Below are positions 1-10,954 of a stretch of DNA of 64,000 nucleotides, one piece after another; the first letter of the stretch is position 1, and each line of letters starts with the position of its first letter. The position numbers were made by a program, and so were the translations under genes. The DNA lies in NCBI GenBank assembly GCA_944472135.2, contig OX235266.1, positions 11,821,925 to 11,885,924 on the forward strand. Direction: 5' to 3'. The notes under the pieces were generated by a model. The model was not told the DNA's origin. It ran no database searches and saw only the letters and a list, made by a program, of their open reading frames with translations. Origin of the DNA: Trichobilharzia regenti. Its lineage: Eukaryota; Platyhelminthes; Trematoda; Strigeidida; Schistosomatidae.

Positions 1-363
1 CCCTAAATCCCAGCAGAACCCTAACCTTTGCACAAACTATGCGTGTGAGTGTGTAGCGCATAAAGTGCCAAGTTTGTGTTCCAGTAAAAATAATACATAA
101 ATAAATTTTTGATTATGAAATAATAAAGACAAAATTAATAATGGAATATATTCAATTCTCAATAAAATTTTTCCTCGACAATCATATATACTACTTATAA
201 AGTCAGTCGGAATGAGTAGTACCCTTAGTAGTTGAGGTGGTAGTGTTGGTGGTGGCCATATTTGGATAGGCTGATGAAGAAGTAGTGGTGACGATGATGA
301 CTAGGGTGATGATGGATCGTCCGATCGGTGATTCATTTCTTTCGTGGGGGATGGGGAATTTAC

Positions 364-476
364 CTCATACACAACTTTGTTGTCATATTTATCATTTGAA
401 GTGGATAGATACACACATAGACAAATACAAATAGAGACAGAGGAAACTAAAATCAAAAATGTGAATGAATATTCTT
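364..476 (-). CDS. possible internal exon with a membrane segment
   Basis: Seen: on the minus strand a pyrimidine-rich tract ending in CTCAG precedes an open stretch that ends GAG|GTAAAT. The exon would begin in phase 1 and end in phase 0. It encodes about 37 residues: a hydrophobic run (FLILVSSVSICICLCVYL) followed by a polar tail (STSNDKYDNKVVYE), as expected of a transmembrane segment and its flank. Inference: it could belong to a minus-strand host gene extending both ways. The open frame alone could occur by chance, and no family is recognised. Confidence 0.25.
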
Positions 477-930
477 CTGAGAATGGAGAAGGAAACTTCA
501 ATTTTTTAGGCTTTTTTTTAATTTTTCAAAAAAATCACCAATATTCATTTCAAATAATGAATGATGAATGAATGTGGAGATTCATTATGTTAAGCAGAGA
601 TGAAATGAGATGAGAATTCTAATTCTAATTAACTTTTTGATTTCTGATGAGTTGATTTATTTTTCTAAAATATTTTATTTGACTGTATCCTAGTGACTAC
701 CTCTTACTCACCCACACACACTCGTCCTCTCTCTCTCTATTCCTTCTCTTCACGTCTTCTCGCCCCCGCTCTTTCCTCTTCCTAACTTGCACTATTCTCT
801 TCTCTTTTCTTCACTTCCCTTCACTTGTTCATTTACCAAAAAAAACCCAGTAAAAATGTCATCAAATTTCAAATTATTTTTTCATGCTATTCGATAAATT
901 CAAGTATATTGTACACATTGAATATTTGCC
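477..930. other. AT-rich intergenic or intronic DNA
   Basis: No gene or transposon is recognised. A pyrimidine-rich tract (CT-rich, about 700-835) and A/T runs are the only structure. Confidence 0.6.
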
Positions 931-1245
931 GAAATTTTTAAATCAGGCAGGCAGTCAGTCTATTGATCAATCGATCGATCGATCGATCAATCAATTAAGC
1001 GGGAAATATAAATAAGTAATCAAGGAAGAATAAACAACTGGATAAAGTTGAAAGGATGAAAGAATAATAATAAATAGTAATAACATTATTAATAATAAGG
1101 GAATTAAAGGCGAATAACTGAGAGTTTTTGATTTAGTTTTGTTATTTCTAACATTTGGAGATATTGAGGTTAATTAATAGTGATAAGAATTTGTGGAGGG
1201 TATTATTTTGTTGTGTATATGAAATGTGAACGTATGAAATGGTTG
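931..1245 (+). repeat. direct duplication, copy 1
   Basis: This block recurs at 2073-2398 in the same orientation. Both share the GAAATTTTTAAATCAG start, (CAGT)n and (GATC)n simple repeats, an AATAATAA-rich middle, the string GGGAATTAAAGGCGAATAAC and a common end ATGAAATGTGAACGTATGAA. No coding content is seen. The copies differ by point changes and small indels, so the duplication is not recent. Confidence 0.75.
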
Positions 1246-1394
1246 ACAAGTTTGATTTCAGTTTTGTTTTTTAATCACCGCTGATTATATTATCTGATCT
1301 AGATCTGCGCATGCAGGTATGATGATTCCACATCACATGTTAATAGTAAATTTATTGGGGAAGGATTAAATCTCATAAAATAAGTAATTGAACT

Positions 1395-1695
1395 CCTCGT
1401 GGTTTGCATGCAGGCCTTAACTAATTGCAGTGAAGGCAAAGGCAGTATCTACGTCATGCAAGGCTCCTTCTTGGTATTTGATGGTTGGAGGCAACTGGCC
1501 ACAGGGAGCCTTGCCTGACTTTGGTTTCGTGCTAGTTGGCACTCATCAGTCAGCAAGGCAAGCGTATCTGCAACCTTGAAGGATTTCATGTCCCCCGCCC
1601 CCCCCCCCACCTGAGATTCGAACCCACATCACCCAGTGAGTACTGCAGTCACAAACGTCACCATTGAGCTATTCAACCTCGCAATTGACCTCCTG
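1395..1695 (-). repeat. tRNA-like SINE with hammerhead-like motif (family F1)
   Basis: Read on the minus strand, the repeat starts near 1690 with a tRNA-like head: an A-box-like TAGCTCAATGG, then a B-box GGGTTCGAATC. About 60 bp downstream lies a hammerhead-like fold (1508-1559). This order, pol III promoter followed by ribozyme, is that of the schistosome SM-alpha family, although the sequence differs from the SM-alpha-like copies at 10597 and 21955. A poly-C run near 1592 interrupts the body. The ends are estimated. Confidence 0.55.
1508..1559 (-). ncRNA. hammerhead-ribozyme-like motif
   Basis: The minus strand shows CTGATGA, a 4-bp stem II (GTGC/GCAC, loop CAACTA), GAAA, a tiny stem III closed by A-U and C-G pairs around CAAA, and a cleavage-type GTC. 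A 7-bp stem I (GCCTTGC/GCAAGGC) is present but separated from the core by TGA and AG. All conserved core residues are there; the internal loop next to the core makes activity uncertain. Confidence 0.5.
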
Positions 1696-2072
1696 TAGGA
1701 CTGTATTGGATAGAGTTCAGTCTGTACCGAAGATAGGACTAGACACATTATACCAGTTCCTGATTAGTGTCCAATCAAAAAGGCTTCTTTCTATTTAACA
1801 CCAGAGCAAGTACATCATGATCTCCCTTTTGTTTTCTTTAGTGATGTTACTTGACTAATAGATATCGATCAATATTGCACGTCTGTTTATCTTTGACTAT
1901 GTATGGAATGACACTCATAAAACTGAGGACATAATATATTCAAGTTATTCACGTTTGTGTGACGATTTTCAGATAGGTGACATACTACCGTTGACAAGCT
2001 AAACATGAATTTTAACCTCATTTGTTAGTTAACAAGTACATAGTCAGTTAGACGACCATTGGAAACCAGCTG

Positions 2073-2398
2073 GAATTTTTAAATCAGTCAGTCAGACAGT
2101 CAGTCAATTGATCAACCGATCGATCGATCAATCAATCAAATAAGCGGGAAATATAAACAACTGGATAAAGCTGAAAGGATGAGAGAATAAATAATAATAA
2201 AAAATAACAGTAATAATAATAATAATAAGGGAATTAAAGGCGAATAACTGAGAGTTTTTGATTTAGTTTTACTGTTTCTATGATTTTGAGATTTTAAAGT
2301 TAATTAATAGTGATGGGAATTTTTAGGACATTTTTTTTTTTTTTAACCTGCGGTTGTGTTCTCTTGTATTATGAAATGTGAACGTATGAAATAGTTGC
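2073..2398 (+). repeat. direct duplication, copy 2
   Basis: Second copy of the block at 931-1245, about 1.14 kb downstream. It has a T12-13 run before the shared terminal part. The F1 SINE lies between the two copies. Confidence 0.75.
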
Positions 2399-2689
2399 TC
2401 GGTTCAATTTTAACTTTGTTCGTAAGCATAACTCCGTTAGAAAATGGTTGGAAATTCCTGTCAAATGTCAGTGTTGCAACCAGTGAGAAGAAGGATAAGG
2501 CCTCATGAGTTATCTGGATGGGTCCCATCAGGTTTGAAGATATTCTCTTCTGATTTGTGAGGACAGACATGGACCTATGATTATAGAAGACTTCCAACTA
2601 TCTACTGCCAAGGAGATTGTACTGCTACCTTCTTGTACTTTTCTTATTGACCATCTCATACACTTAATTGATAGGTGTGTTTTTCCCCC

Positions 2690-2930
2690 TCACGTTCCCA
2701 GTGGAACTTAGGACTTCAAGCTAGTGGCTTGAAGTTTCTGTAGCAGTATTTATTTTTACAGGATGGAGTTGCTAGCCAGCCTCATGCCCAACCTTTCCTC
2801 TTTACAATCATTATTTCTGGCTTAGCGAAGTAAAGGAGTGAGTCAATGACCGGGGATCGAACCCCGGACCGTATGCACGGTCGGTGAGCGTCCTAACCTC
2901 TGTGCCACCAACGCTAATAGGTGTGTACCA
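2690..2930 (-). repeat. tRNA-derived SINE (family F4)
   Basis: The minus strand carries a tRNA-like head with A-box TGGCACAGAGGTTAGGA and B-box GGGGTTCGATCCCC, followed by a body matching the elements at 50064-50290 (plus) and 58228-58405 (minus). Shared words include AGAAATAATG, GAGGCTGGCTAGCAA and a tail CAGAAACTTCAAGCCA. No hammerhead is seen. Three copies with the same head and body support a real SINE family rather than a tRNA gene. Confidence 0.7.
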
Positions 2931-3214
2931 GTAAGATAATTATTATTATCATGGAAAGTATTTGCATATTCGTTTGTGCGGTTGTCTTCGATTAGGCATA
3001 CAGTCATGTTCGTGGAATGAGATCTTGATTTATTCGAATTACAAAATAACTGAGCAAAAAAGAATATCCTTTTCAATAATTTCCTCCTATTCTGACTCTA
3101 TAATTATATATATATATATATTATTCTAGATTAGTAGTCAGTAACAATATTAGTGTGTTTTTTAAATAATATCGATTCGTTAAATAAGGTTATTAGAATT
3201 ACAGTTCATTAAAG

Positions 3215-3560
3215 ATGCTTAAATTAAAATAATAATAGTAAGGATATAGTAGCAAATAGAACATCAACTAAAATTAAGGAAATTCCACAAAAATTGAGGA
3301 TCATTCGAACCTGGATGGCCAATGGGGTAAGGATAATGTCTGAACCAACAAACTTCTTTTGGACGCATAAATTAGGCTTCTTAATTTGGATCCCAACAGC
3401 CAGCCTCAGCAATAACCAGTAATTGAACTCTTACGACGAAGTTAAGGTTTGTTGGTATGCGGTAAATGACTTTGAAGGCCGTCTCGTTGACATCAATCAT
3501 CTGCTCTGTATCCACAAGTTGAGATAGGATAGCGCTATGCAAAAAGATTTTGTTTGTCCT
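3215..3560 (-). mobile_element. Penelope-like element fragment (C-terminus of ORF)
   Basis: Minus-strand translation in broken frames gives the end of a PLE polyprotein: a segment resembling ILSQLVDTEQ, then FKVIYRIP, then KPNLCVQKKFV. The same blocks recur in the PLE copies at 8020, 17440 and 57104. The region is the stretch after the GIY-YIG endonuclease. Frames are interrupted, so it is a dead fragment. Confidence 0.6.
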
Positions 3561-3810
3561 TTACATAACCAACTACGATGTTAGGAATTATTCACACTTT
3601 GAGATGATTCTTAGATGGGTAGGTAACCTACTACTGTTGACAGAGTAAACACGTTCATAATCTTTTCAACTTCCAGTTGACTTGCTGAGTATTACTCATC
3701 ATTCTCTTTTGTTTTACCCAATCAACAATGAGAGGTATATTGTCATTATTCTATGAATTCGTTTAAATTAAATTATTCAATTGTGTTTAATGAACGATTT
3801 CAATTATCCA

Positions 3811-5075
3811 TTATTAAAGCCTGAATTCAGGAGAAACAAGTCATGTATTGATCAAATCGCCACACTATGGATCATCACTGAACAAAGCTTGGAATGCAGT
3901 CACCTCTCCACCTCACTCAACTTCATCGACTTTGAAAAGGCCTTCGATAGCGCAGCGTCGGTCGAGAGGTTATTTGGAAACTACTTCGCTACTACGGGGT
4001 CCCATCGACAACTATACATCTCATCCAACAGTTGTACGACAATGCTGCATGCCAAGTAATCCACAACGGGAACTTACGGAAGCCTTCGAAGTGAGGACGG
4101 AAGTGCGACAAGGTTGCCTAATATCACCAATGATCTTCCTGATTACAGTAGATTGGATAATGCGACAGACAACGGCTGGCAATGAGGAAACAGGCATAAA
4201 ATGGACTCACATAAAAACTTGGAGGATCTGGACTTCGCCGATGATATATGTCTGATTTCCCATAAACTGGAAGATATGCAAGTGAAAAGCAACAAGTTGG
4301 CAGAAGAATCATGAAAGATAGGACTTCAAGTGAACATAGATAAAACAGAGGTGATGAAGATTCCTGGCCAACACCAACAGCAGCAACAACAACAGACAAC
4401 AATCAGCCAACAGAAATGGAAGGAATCTGAAATAATCGACCTCGTTCACCTACCTACGAGACACAGTTTCAACTACAGGTAGACAGAACTGACAAGGGTA
4501 TCAAAGCCAGAATCGGAAAAGCAAGGTAAGCTTTCATTACTCTTAAGTCTGTGTCTTAAGTCAACAGCACTCAATATCAAAAATAATATCCGGATTTTCA
4601 ACTGAAATGTGAAATCAGTCAGTGCTACTATACGGATCAGAGACTTGGGGAGTCATAAAGAGCATCTCAAACAAACTTCAGACCTTCATTAACAGTTGTC
4701 TTCGCTCAATATCACTCAAGATCAGGTGACTGGCCAGAAAAGATCAGCAGTAGGGATCTCTGGGAGCGAACCAGCCCAGCAGGAACCGATTGAGAAACAA
4801 ATAGGCAGGAAGAAATGGAGATGGATTGGCCATACTCTGAGAAGACCATCAAGTGACCCTCGAGTGGAACCGGACAGAAAGGGAAGCGGTGAGTTGGTCG
4901 TCAGTGCTAGGGTGACATGGAGGAGTTGATGTAAAGAGGAGATGAAAGCGTGTGGGCAGACTTGGAGAGGGGTGAGAAAGTTGGCAGAAAACCGAACGCA
5001 ATGGAGGTGCACAGCTGAAGCCTTATGTTTCTCCAGGAATTAAAGGAAATAATAATAATAATAATTGTTATTATT
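3811..5075 (+). mobile_element. RTE (SR2-like) retrotransposon, 5'-truncated copy 1
   Basis: Seen in several frames: FRRNKSCIDQIATLW, then DFEKAFDS (RT motif A), VRTEVRQGCLISPMIF (motif B), a decayed motif-C stretch (LDFADDICLIS-like near 4225-4260), and the C-terminal KWRWIGHTLRRPSSD block. It ends with a 3' (AAT)n/(TTA)n tail at 5049-5079. The RT-only truncation and microsatellite tail are typical of RTE-clade elements such as schistosome SR2. The endonuclease half is absent and several frameshifts are present. Confidence 0.8.
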
Positions 5076-5179
5076 ATTAAAGCCTTATGCTCATGAAACA
5101 CGACGTAGAAATGTCTCCTTAAATGAAACATAAAAGATTCACTAGATGCAGGACTACGCCATTTCAAATGGAACAGGCT

Positions 5180-6410
5180 GATACAGGAAACCAAATCATG
5201 TACTGATCAAATTGCAACTCTACGTATCATCATCGAACAAAGCATAGAATGGCAGTCAAACCTCTGTATACCTCAACTTTATAGACTTCGAAAGAAGGCC
5301 TTCACCAGACACAGTTAACCGAAAAGTAATTTGGAAACTACCTCAACACTACGGAGTGCAGTACCCAAATCAATATCAACCTCATTCAACCAGCCAACTG
5401 GCTATATGACAGTGGCAGGTGCCAGGTGGTCCACAACGGAAAACGTAGCGAGGCGTTCGAAGGGAACAAAGAAGTACCACAAGGCTTCCTATTATCATCA
5501 TCATCGATGAAACTTCTAATTATAGTGGATTGGATTATGCGTCAGACTGTGCGTTGGGAGTGACGAAGACTTGCAGGCAGGCGAAAACAAAAGACTGGAT
5601 AAAGAGGCTAGCATGCCGCGAAGACAGGACTGCAGGTGAACAGAGAGAAGATAGAGATAGATGATGAAGATAACCGACGAACTGCAACAGCAACAACAAT
5701 ATGCAGGACCAATCACCATCAACGGGAGAGATTTGATAGAGGTTACTTCCTGGCTTCACTTATCTACGAAGCATCGTTTCAACTAAAGGCAGTTGGAAGG
5801 CAGGCAGCCAGCCAGCCAGCCAGCTAGAATCGGGAAGGCGAGATATACGCCTTCGTCAACCTGAAACCAGTTTGGAAATCTTCTGCACTAATTCAATCAT
5901 CATAAATAACAACATTCCGATTCTATTCAACACCAATGTGAAGTTGGTGGTTCTTCTATACGCGTCAGAAACTTGCAAAGCGTGTCACAAAAAGCATTTC
6001 TAACAGCCAGTTACAGACTTTCGCCAACAGCTGCCTTCCACATGACCAGCTGACCATCCAGAAAGAATTAGCAAAAGGAAATTTTGGCTGGGAACAGATC
6101 AACAGGAGAAAGCTGATTGGTCAACAAATATTTAGGAGAGAATGAAGATGGATGGGTCGGGCATATGTCACTGAGGAGGCCGTTGAATGACACTGAGCAC
6201 AATGCAGGCTATCACTCAGCTGGAATCCCGACGGGAGGCAACTAGTGGGTCATAGATGCGAGGACAGCATCAAAGAGGAGATCGTGCGAGGAGATGGAGG
6301 ATATGGGAGATTACAGGAAATCGTAGAGCTAGCTAGTTGAAGAGAACAGCAGAAAATGCAACAAAGTTGAAGCCGTATGTTCCAACTGGAAATAATAATA
6401 ATAATGCGAC
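5180..6410 (+). mobile_element. RTE (SR2-like) retrotransposon, 5'-truncated copy 2
   Basis: A second, more decayed copy in the same orientation. It begins at nearly the same internal point as copy 1 (SCTDQIATLRII) and continues through the decayed motif A, VDWIMRQT, the WIGH-type C-terminal region and a 3' AATAATAATAATAAT tail near 6391-6405. It contains a (CAGC)n expansion near 5800-5825. The protein is broken in many places. Confidence 0.75.
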
Positions 6411-6756
6411 AACAGAAGACAAGGGCCAGTCAACAGACTGTTTATTAAGGAAATCAACATATATGTATAGATTTTCATGTACATATTATAGATTATTGTT
6501 AGCAGACAAACACAGTCCTCTGATTGGTTGTTTCTCATTGAAAGTTAATCTTTCATCTCTTTTTGACTGTTTCTTGAAGTTCAGATCATCTATGTGTTAA
6601 CTGCATCCGTCTACGCAAAGCCTCTGTTCTCATTTTTCTCACGACCAATATTGGGGACATAAACATTGACGTAAATAACTATCTACCAATTTTGGTTAAC
6701 AGCCAGCTCTCATCACAATAATAGAGAAACTCAAAGCGAAGGACAGCATGAGATTA

Positions 6757-6905
6757 ATCTTTGGCGGTGGTACAGTGGTTAGGACTCTCATCGACCATGC
6801 ACATGGTCCTGGGTTCGATTCCCTTCCGACGAACACCTTATGTCTATGGTCGGCCTGCAAAATTTGGGCTACCGATATCACATACTGAAAATTCCATATC
6901 TGTAC
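6757..6905 (+). repeat. tRNA-derived SINE-like element
   Basis: A tRNA-like head is visible: TGGTACAGTGGTTAGGAC (A-box) and GGGTTCGATTCCC (B-box). It resembles the F4 SINE head (GGTGGCACAGCGGTTAGGA) but the body differs. The region does not fold as a full tRNA with an acceptor stem, so a SINE head is preferred over a functional tRNA gene. Confidence 0.5.
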
Positions 6906-7173
6906 CAAAAAATACGGCTGTAATAAAAAAAGAAAGCTTAAAAGCTTCCCTGAATCTCAACTTATTGATTCTTCTCCGAGCTGTTAAGATCATTTTTGTA
7001 TCTTCGATGACCCCTCCTAGAAACTCAAACTTTTGTCAACAACTAAATGGGGACTGGTCAACTAGTGGACCCTTGTCATCACAATTATTATCACACTCAT
7101 TGAATAAAGTCAAAATGCTTCCTTCCTCCGTTTAGAAACTATTAGGTTTGATGTACTTAGTGGAGTATATTTA

Positions 7174-7580
7174 CTATGATGGTGTTCTTATGATTTTATC
7201 ATGTAATATCTTCCATGCGCGATAGGATAATATACGCAACTTTATGATTGTGTGGCAGGTGTGAAGACGGTTGGTTATTTGCTCTGTGAATGCGTTCCAA
7301 CCTGATAATGTTTGTACATTCATGCATAGTTCAGTGCTAGAGTGCCATTTATTAAAGGAGACAGAACGTGAATGTCTGTTGTCAAAGACAGCTAGCCTAT
7401 ACAGGTGTACCACTTTCAATGACCATGTCTCACAGTCACAAAAGAGGACAGAGCGACTTGTTGCACAGTACATACGCCCCCTCCCTAATCGATAGCCAGA
7501 TGTATGCCTACGCAAGAGATGATGCTTTTTGTATTCATGGTTAGATTTCGTCAACAACCAGTCCATTGGGGTTGATACAA
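7174..7580 (-). mobile_element. RTE-type C-terminal fragment
   Basis: A minus-strand open stretch carries RRHTSGYRLGRGRMYCATSR, SVLFCDCETWSLKV and RLAVFDNRHSRSVSF. These match the RTE region after the RT (RVYC..VRSVLLYG.ETW.L...R...FD.RCLRS) seen in family B copies. The frame is unusually long (153 codons counting upstream low-complexity codons), but the ORF lacks RT motifs and is a truncated copy. Confidence 0.6.
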
Positions 7581-7794
7581 TCAAAAGACACACACATACA
7601 CACACAATAATCCATACGCTTATCTCACTTATCATCAGAAGTCACTATAGCAACAAAAGTGTGACTGGATGTGTTTATTTTGTTTCAATATCCCAAATTT
7701 TGTCTGTTTCTAGTGAATTGCTATATTCTCTATTGATTGAAGCATTCGACACCTGAAAGCTGGTAGAATAATCGTCAGACCCGACGGAGCTCCA

Positions 7795-7965
7795 GGATTC
7801 GACTTCTGACTGCAGCACTAGCTGGTAGTAATCTCGGAAAAGAGGAGATATTAAGGATGGGACTAACAACTTGACGCCGTAGAAAAAAAACAACACAATC
7901 TCTACAGAAACTTCAAATCTTAAGGCTTGAAGCCCTGTGCTTCACTTGGAATGAAGGTAAAATAC
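7795..7965 (+). repeat. degenerate F4-like SINE remnant
   Basis: A B-box-like CCAGGATTCGACTTC and the tail CTACAGAAACTTCAAA...GGCTTGAAGCCCTGTG match the 3' part of the F4 SINE at 50064-50290. The rest is decayed. Confidence 0.4.
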
Positions 7966-8019
7966 TTCGGGTAGATATTTCCCCTTCCTCGACCTCAAAT
8001 TACACTCATGATCTCAGTA

Positions 8020-9030
8020 TTTAGAACAACACATTTAAGCGCACAATATTGCTGTTTTCGAATAGATCTCATCACGCTTAACTCTAATATATATAAGTTT
8101 ATAAATAAAATTCAAATATAAACCAATCATGGTGTTTTGTCTTTAGGATAATAAGATGGTGAATATAACTTGTGCAATTTGTCATAATAGTAGTAATGAT
8201 AATAATAATGGTTTTATCAATAATAAGGATCAAAAAGTGAGGCAGTGTGTGATAGCACAAATAATGAAAAACAGCATGATTAAACAAACAAATGTTCAGG
8301 TGGAAGTAGTCGATAAAGGCTAATAAAAACAAATGAACCGATTGAGTAATAGTATACTGATTGTAAGGGAAGTAAGTGAAACACGTTTATAATGATGTGA
8401 TGAGATTAAGGGATGATAAGAAGAGGGTTGAAAATATAAGTAAGTAAGGGGCGGTGTAGAAGTCATCAGTTGATTATGTCTTAATAGGCCAAGCAAGGGA
8501 GGAATAATGGCTGTACGAACTTCTTTTGAATGAGTATAGTTTAGGTTTAATAGTTCGAATGCCTATCTCCTGCCTCAGCTGTGTGCGTGCAGTAGACGTA
8601 TACGAAGTCCATTGGAAAGATTCGTTAGGATACGCTGAATTATTTTGAAGGCTCTCGTTTTCTCCACTACATGACCACTATCAATTAAATGTGACAGAAT
8701 CGAGCTACGGATTGTTTTTGTATGTCCTTTGCCAAACCACGATCTGAGATGTTTTCTAACACGTTAGCTGGCTAAGCTGTCCAGTAGTACGCTCAACATA
8801 ACTGTCACCGCAGGTACAGTTGAATTGATAAATGCGCATAAATGTGTGGCGAAACTATCTAGCTTATCGTTCGTTTTCATCCCAATCATTCGTCGGCTAG
8901 AGAAGGAAAAACATAGGTGTGCTGAGTAAGATGTTTTTCGTATACTCCTGGAAAGTCTATGGAATAAAATCTCACTTGATAAGTCATCCTTCTTAATATT
9001 GTCATTTTTAAACATGAATTTACACATAGA
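8020..9030 (-). mobile_element. Penelope-like element, 3' half with GIY-YIG region
   Basis: On the minus strand: DLSSEILFHRLSRSIRKT (post-RT block) from about 9000, then in a shifted frame MCIYQFNCTCGDSYVERTT (GIY-YIG-like block; V replaces I of YIG), then the RAFKII and KEVRT blocks, followed by a 3' UTR ending near 8020. The same order appears in other PLE copies here. Frameshifts and stops make it non-coding. PLEs encode an RT fused to a GIY-YIG endonuclease. Confidence 0.7.
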
Positions 9031-9039
9031 AGAATATGC

Positions 9040-10590
9040 CTCTCCATTGAGTGATTGCCCGATTGATCGATCGGTCGGTCAGTCAGTCGTTGATAATTAT
9101 AATAATTAACAAAAGGTGATAAAATTTAGTCAACATTCTTATTACTCATTACCTTCATCACCATAAACATCAACATCACCCCTGGTTATTCTCTTCTTAT
9201 CCACGTTCATGTTTTCTCCAGATGAGTACTGACCATTCTATGGGGGTGGTGATGGCAGGGGGCGCGGTAATGATGTTAGTAATTCACACTTTTGAAATTT
9301 AATTCATCAACTATTTAACAACGTATCATTTACGTGGAATATGATTAACATTACTGCTGTTATTATTATTAGTGTTAACTAATAATGATAATAATAATAA
9401 TAATAACACGTTAATTATTTATTTTACTCTAAGGTGGTGAGATAACATTCTCTGTGATTTACCGATCCTTTTCTCTTCACTTCACTTCATGTAATGCTTC
9501 TTTCGTGTTCCCTTTGTCTGTTGAATTTATCATTCCTTTACATGTGTGCTTCTGCGTCTACGTGTGTATGTATGTGTGTGTAAGGCGTATGTGAGTGCAG
9601 AGGAGGGGTGGTTCTACTTGACAGAATTTTAGTCACGCGAAGTCATACATTCACAATCTCTTACATGTTCTGATAATTATGGCTTATCACAGACATGTTT
9701 ATGTTACACGTTGTATGTGTGTGCGTATGTGCCTGTGTAATGTGTGTGTGTGTGTGCGTGGGTTACATGCTCAGGATGATTTTATGCATCCTGTGATTTC
9801 AAAATTTGCTTGTATCATAATAATAATCAGAGTAATTAATAATTAATTGAATAATTTTCTTTTTTTCTCTTAAGTTACGCCTTCTCATCATCTTCCTCTC
9901 TGCGTATTTTCATCTCCACCATTGTATTTGTAACTCCACAAGGAGGAGTGGCTGAGGTGATGGTGGGGTGGTAGACAGAGGCATGGACGAGAAATATTTC
10001 TTCCTCACAGAGTATATATTCTGTGCATGTGATTCTGTATGCGAGATACTTGTCGTCCATACTTGTGTGTGTGTGTGTTTGGATGGGTGACAATACGTGT
10101 TTTATAACTGTTCACAGCTTACAAGGAAGGGGAGCGAAGGGAATGGAATGGAAGGGTGAGTACAAGTACATATTATGTCATAAATTCTACCTTAAGTATG
10201 AAGTTGTAATACGCCCACCTACCCCCATACCCCACCACACCGCCCGCCTCCCCACCTAAGCGGATCGATAATCATCACTTTTGATGATTGTGACAATGAT
10301 TCCATTGTGTGTGAATATTGATTTCATACAAAAATTGGTACAAATATGGAATTTTCAGCATGTAATATTCCAATATGACACCTCAGGTTCTCATTACAGG
10401 GGTAATCATTAAAAACAGGACATTTACACTATTAATAATATTGTTCAGTAAGAGAATGAATACAAAAATTAGATTAAGTGAAAATACTAACCACGAAAAG
10501 CCGACAGGCAAGTCAACCTGAGACCGAGCACTTCGTCCAATTAATCGACGGGAATATCGAAAACTCAATTAAATTAGTATGACCTGTTGC
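9040..10590. other. microsatellite-rich DNA without a recognised gene
   Basis: Contains (GATC)/(GGTC)/(CAGT) runs near 9060-9090, (ATA/AAT)n near 9360-9410, and GT-rich tracts at 9550-9600, 9710-9760 and 10063-10080. A short minus-strand open stretch at 9883-10003 is discussed under rejected items. Confidence 0.5.
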
Positions 10591-10596
10591 ATAAGA

Positions 10597-10797
10597 GATG
10601 GCTGTCGTGGCCCAAGTGGTCTAGTGGATAACGCTTTGGCTGGTGTTTGAAACTGTGGGCTCTGGGTTCGAGCCTCGTTGGGAACATCATCAGTCACAGA
10701 GTGAAGAATGCAAATGCATCCAGATGACGAATCCTAAATAGGACGAAATGTGCGTTATCCTGGATTCCAAGCACTGCTAGTCACCCTCCACAAATTA
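10597..10797 (+). repeat. SM-alpha-like SINE with decayed hammerhead
   Basis: The plus strand shows a tRNA-like head (A-box TGGTCTAGTGGATAACG, B-box GGGTTCGAGCC) followed by CATCCAGATGACGAATCC, TAAATAGGACGAAA and ATCCTGGATTCC. This is the layout of schistosome SM-alpha: pol III head, then a hammerhead with ATCCAG/CTGGAT as stem I. Here the core C of CTGACGA is A, and one stem II base is changed, so cleavage is probably lost. Confidence 0.75.
10703..10757 (+). ncRNA. SM-alpha-type hammerhead, core mutated
   Basis: Stem I is ATCCAG/CTGGAT. The core reads ATGACGA instead of CTGACGA (C3 to A), stem II is AUCC/GGAC with one mismatch, GAAA is intact, and the cleavage site is AUC. C3 is essential in hammerheads, so activity is doubtful. 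Confidence 0.6.
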
Positions 10798-10954
10798 AAT
10801 TTCAATTAAATGCCCCGACATTGTCGAAGTATCTGCACAAGAAGCCGACAGACATGTCAACCTGAGACCGAGAACTTCTGTCCAATCAATCGATGGGAAA
10901 ATATCAAATTCAATTAAAATAACCACAATGTCACAATACAGAAAAAATGGGGCG

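Noticed and set aside
931..2150. Tandem GATC and CAGT words as a CRISPR-like array
   Set aside because: Simple microsatellites without spacers; eukaryotic context.
2850..2920. Possible tRNA gene on the minus strand
   Set aside because: Same head recurs with the same SINE body at 50064 and 58228.
6757..6830. Possible tRNA gene
   Set aside because: A- and B-boxes are present, but no acceptor stem can be formed and the head resembles the SINE family; treated as tRNA-like.
9883..10003. Minus-strand open stretch ending in a stop (NTMVEMKIRREEDDEKA)
   Set aside because: Composition is coding-like, but another frame is equally open, the acceptor is weak and no family is recognised.
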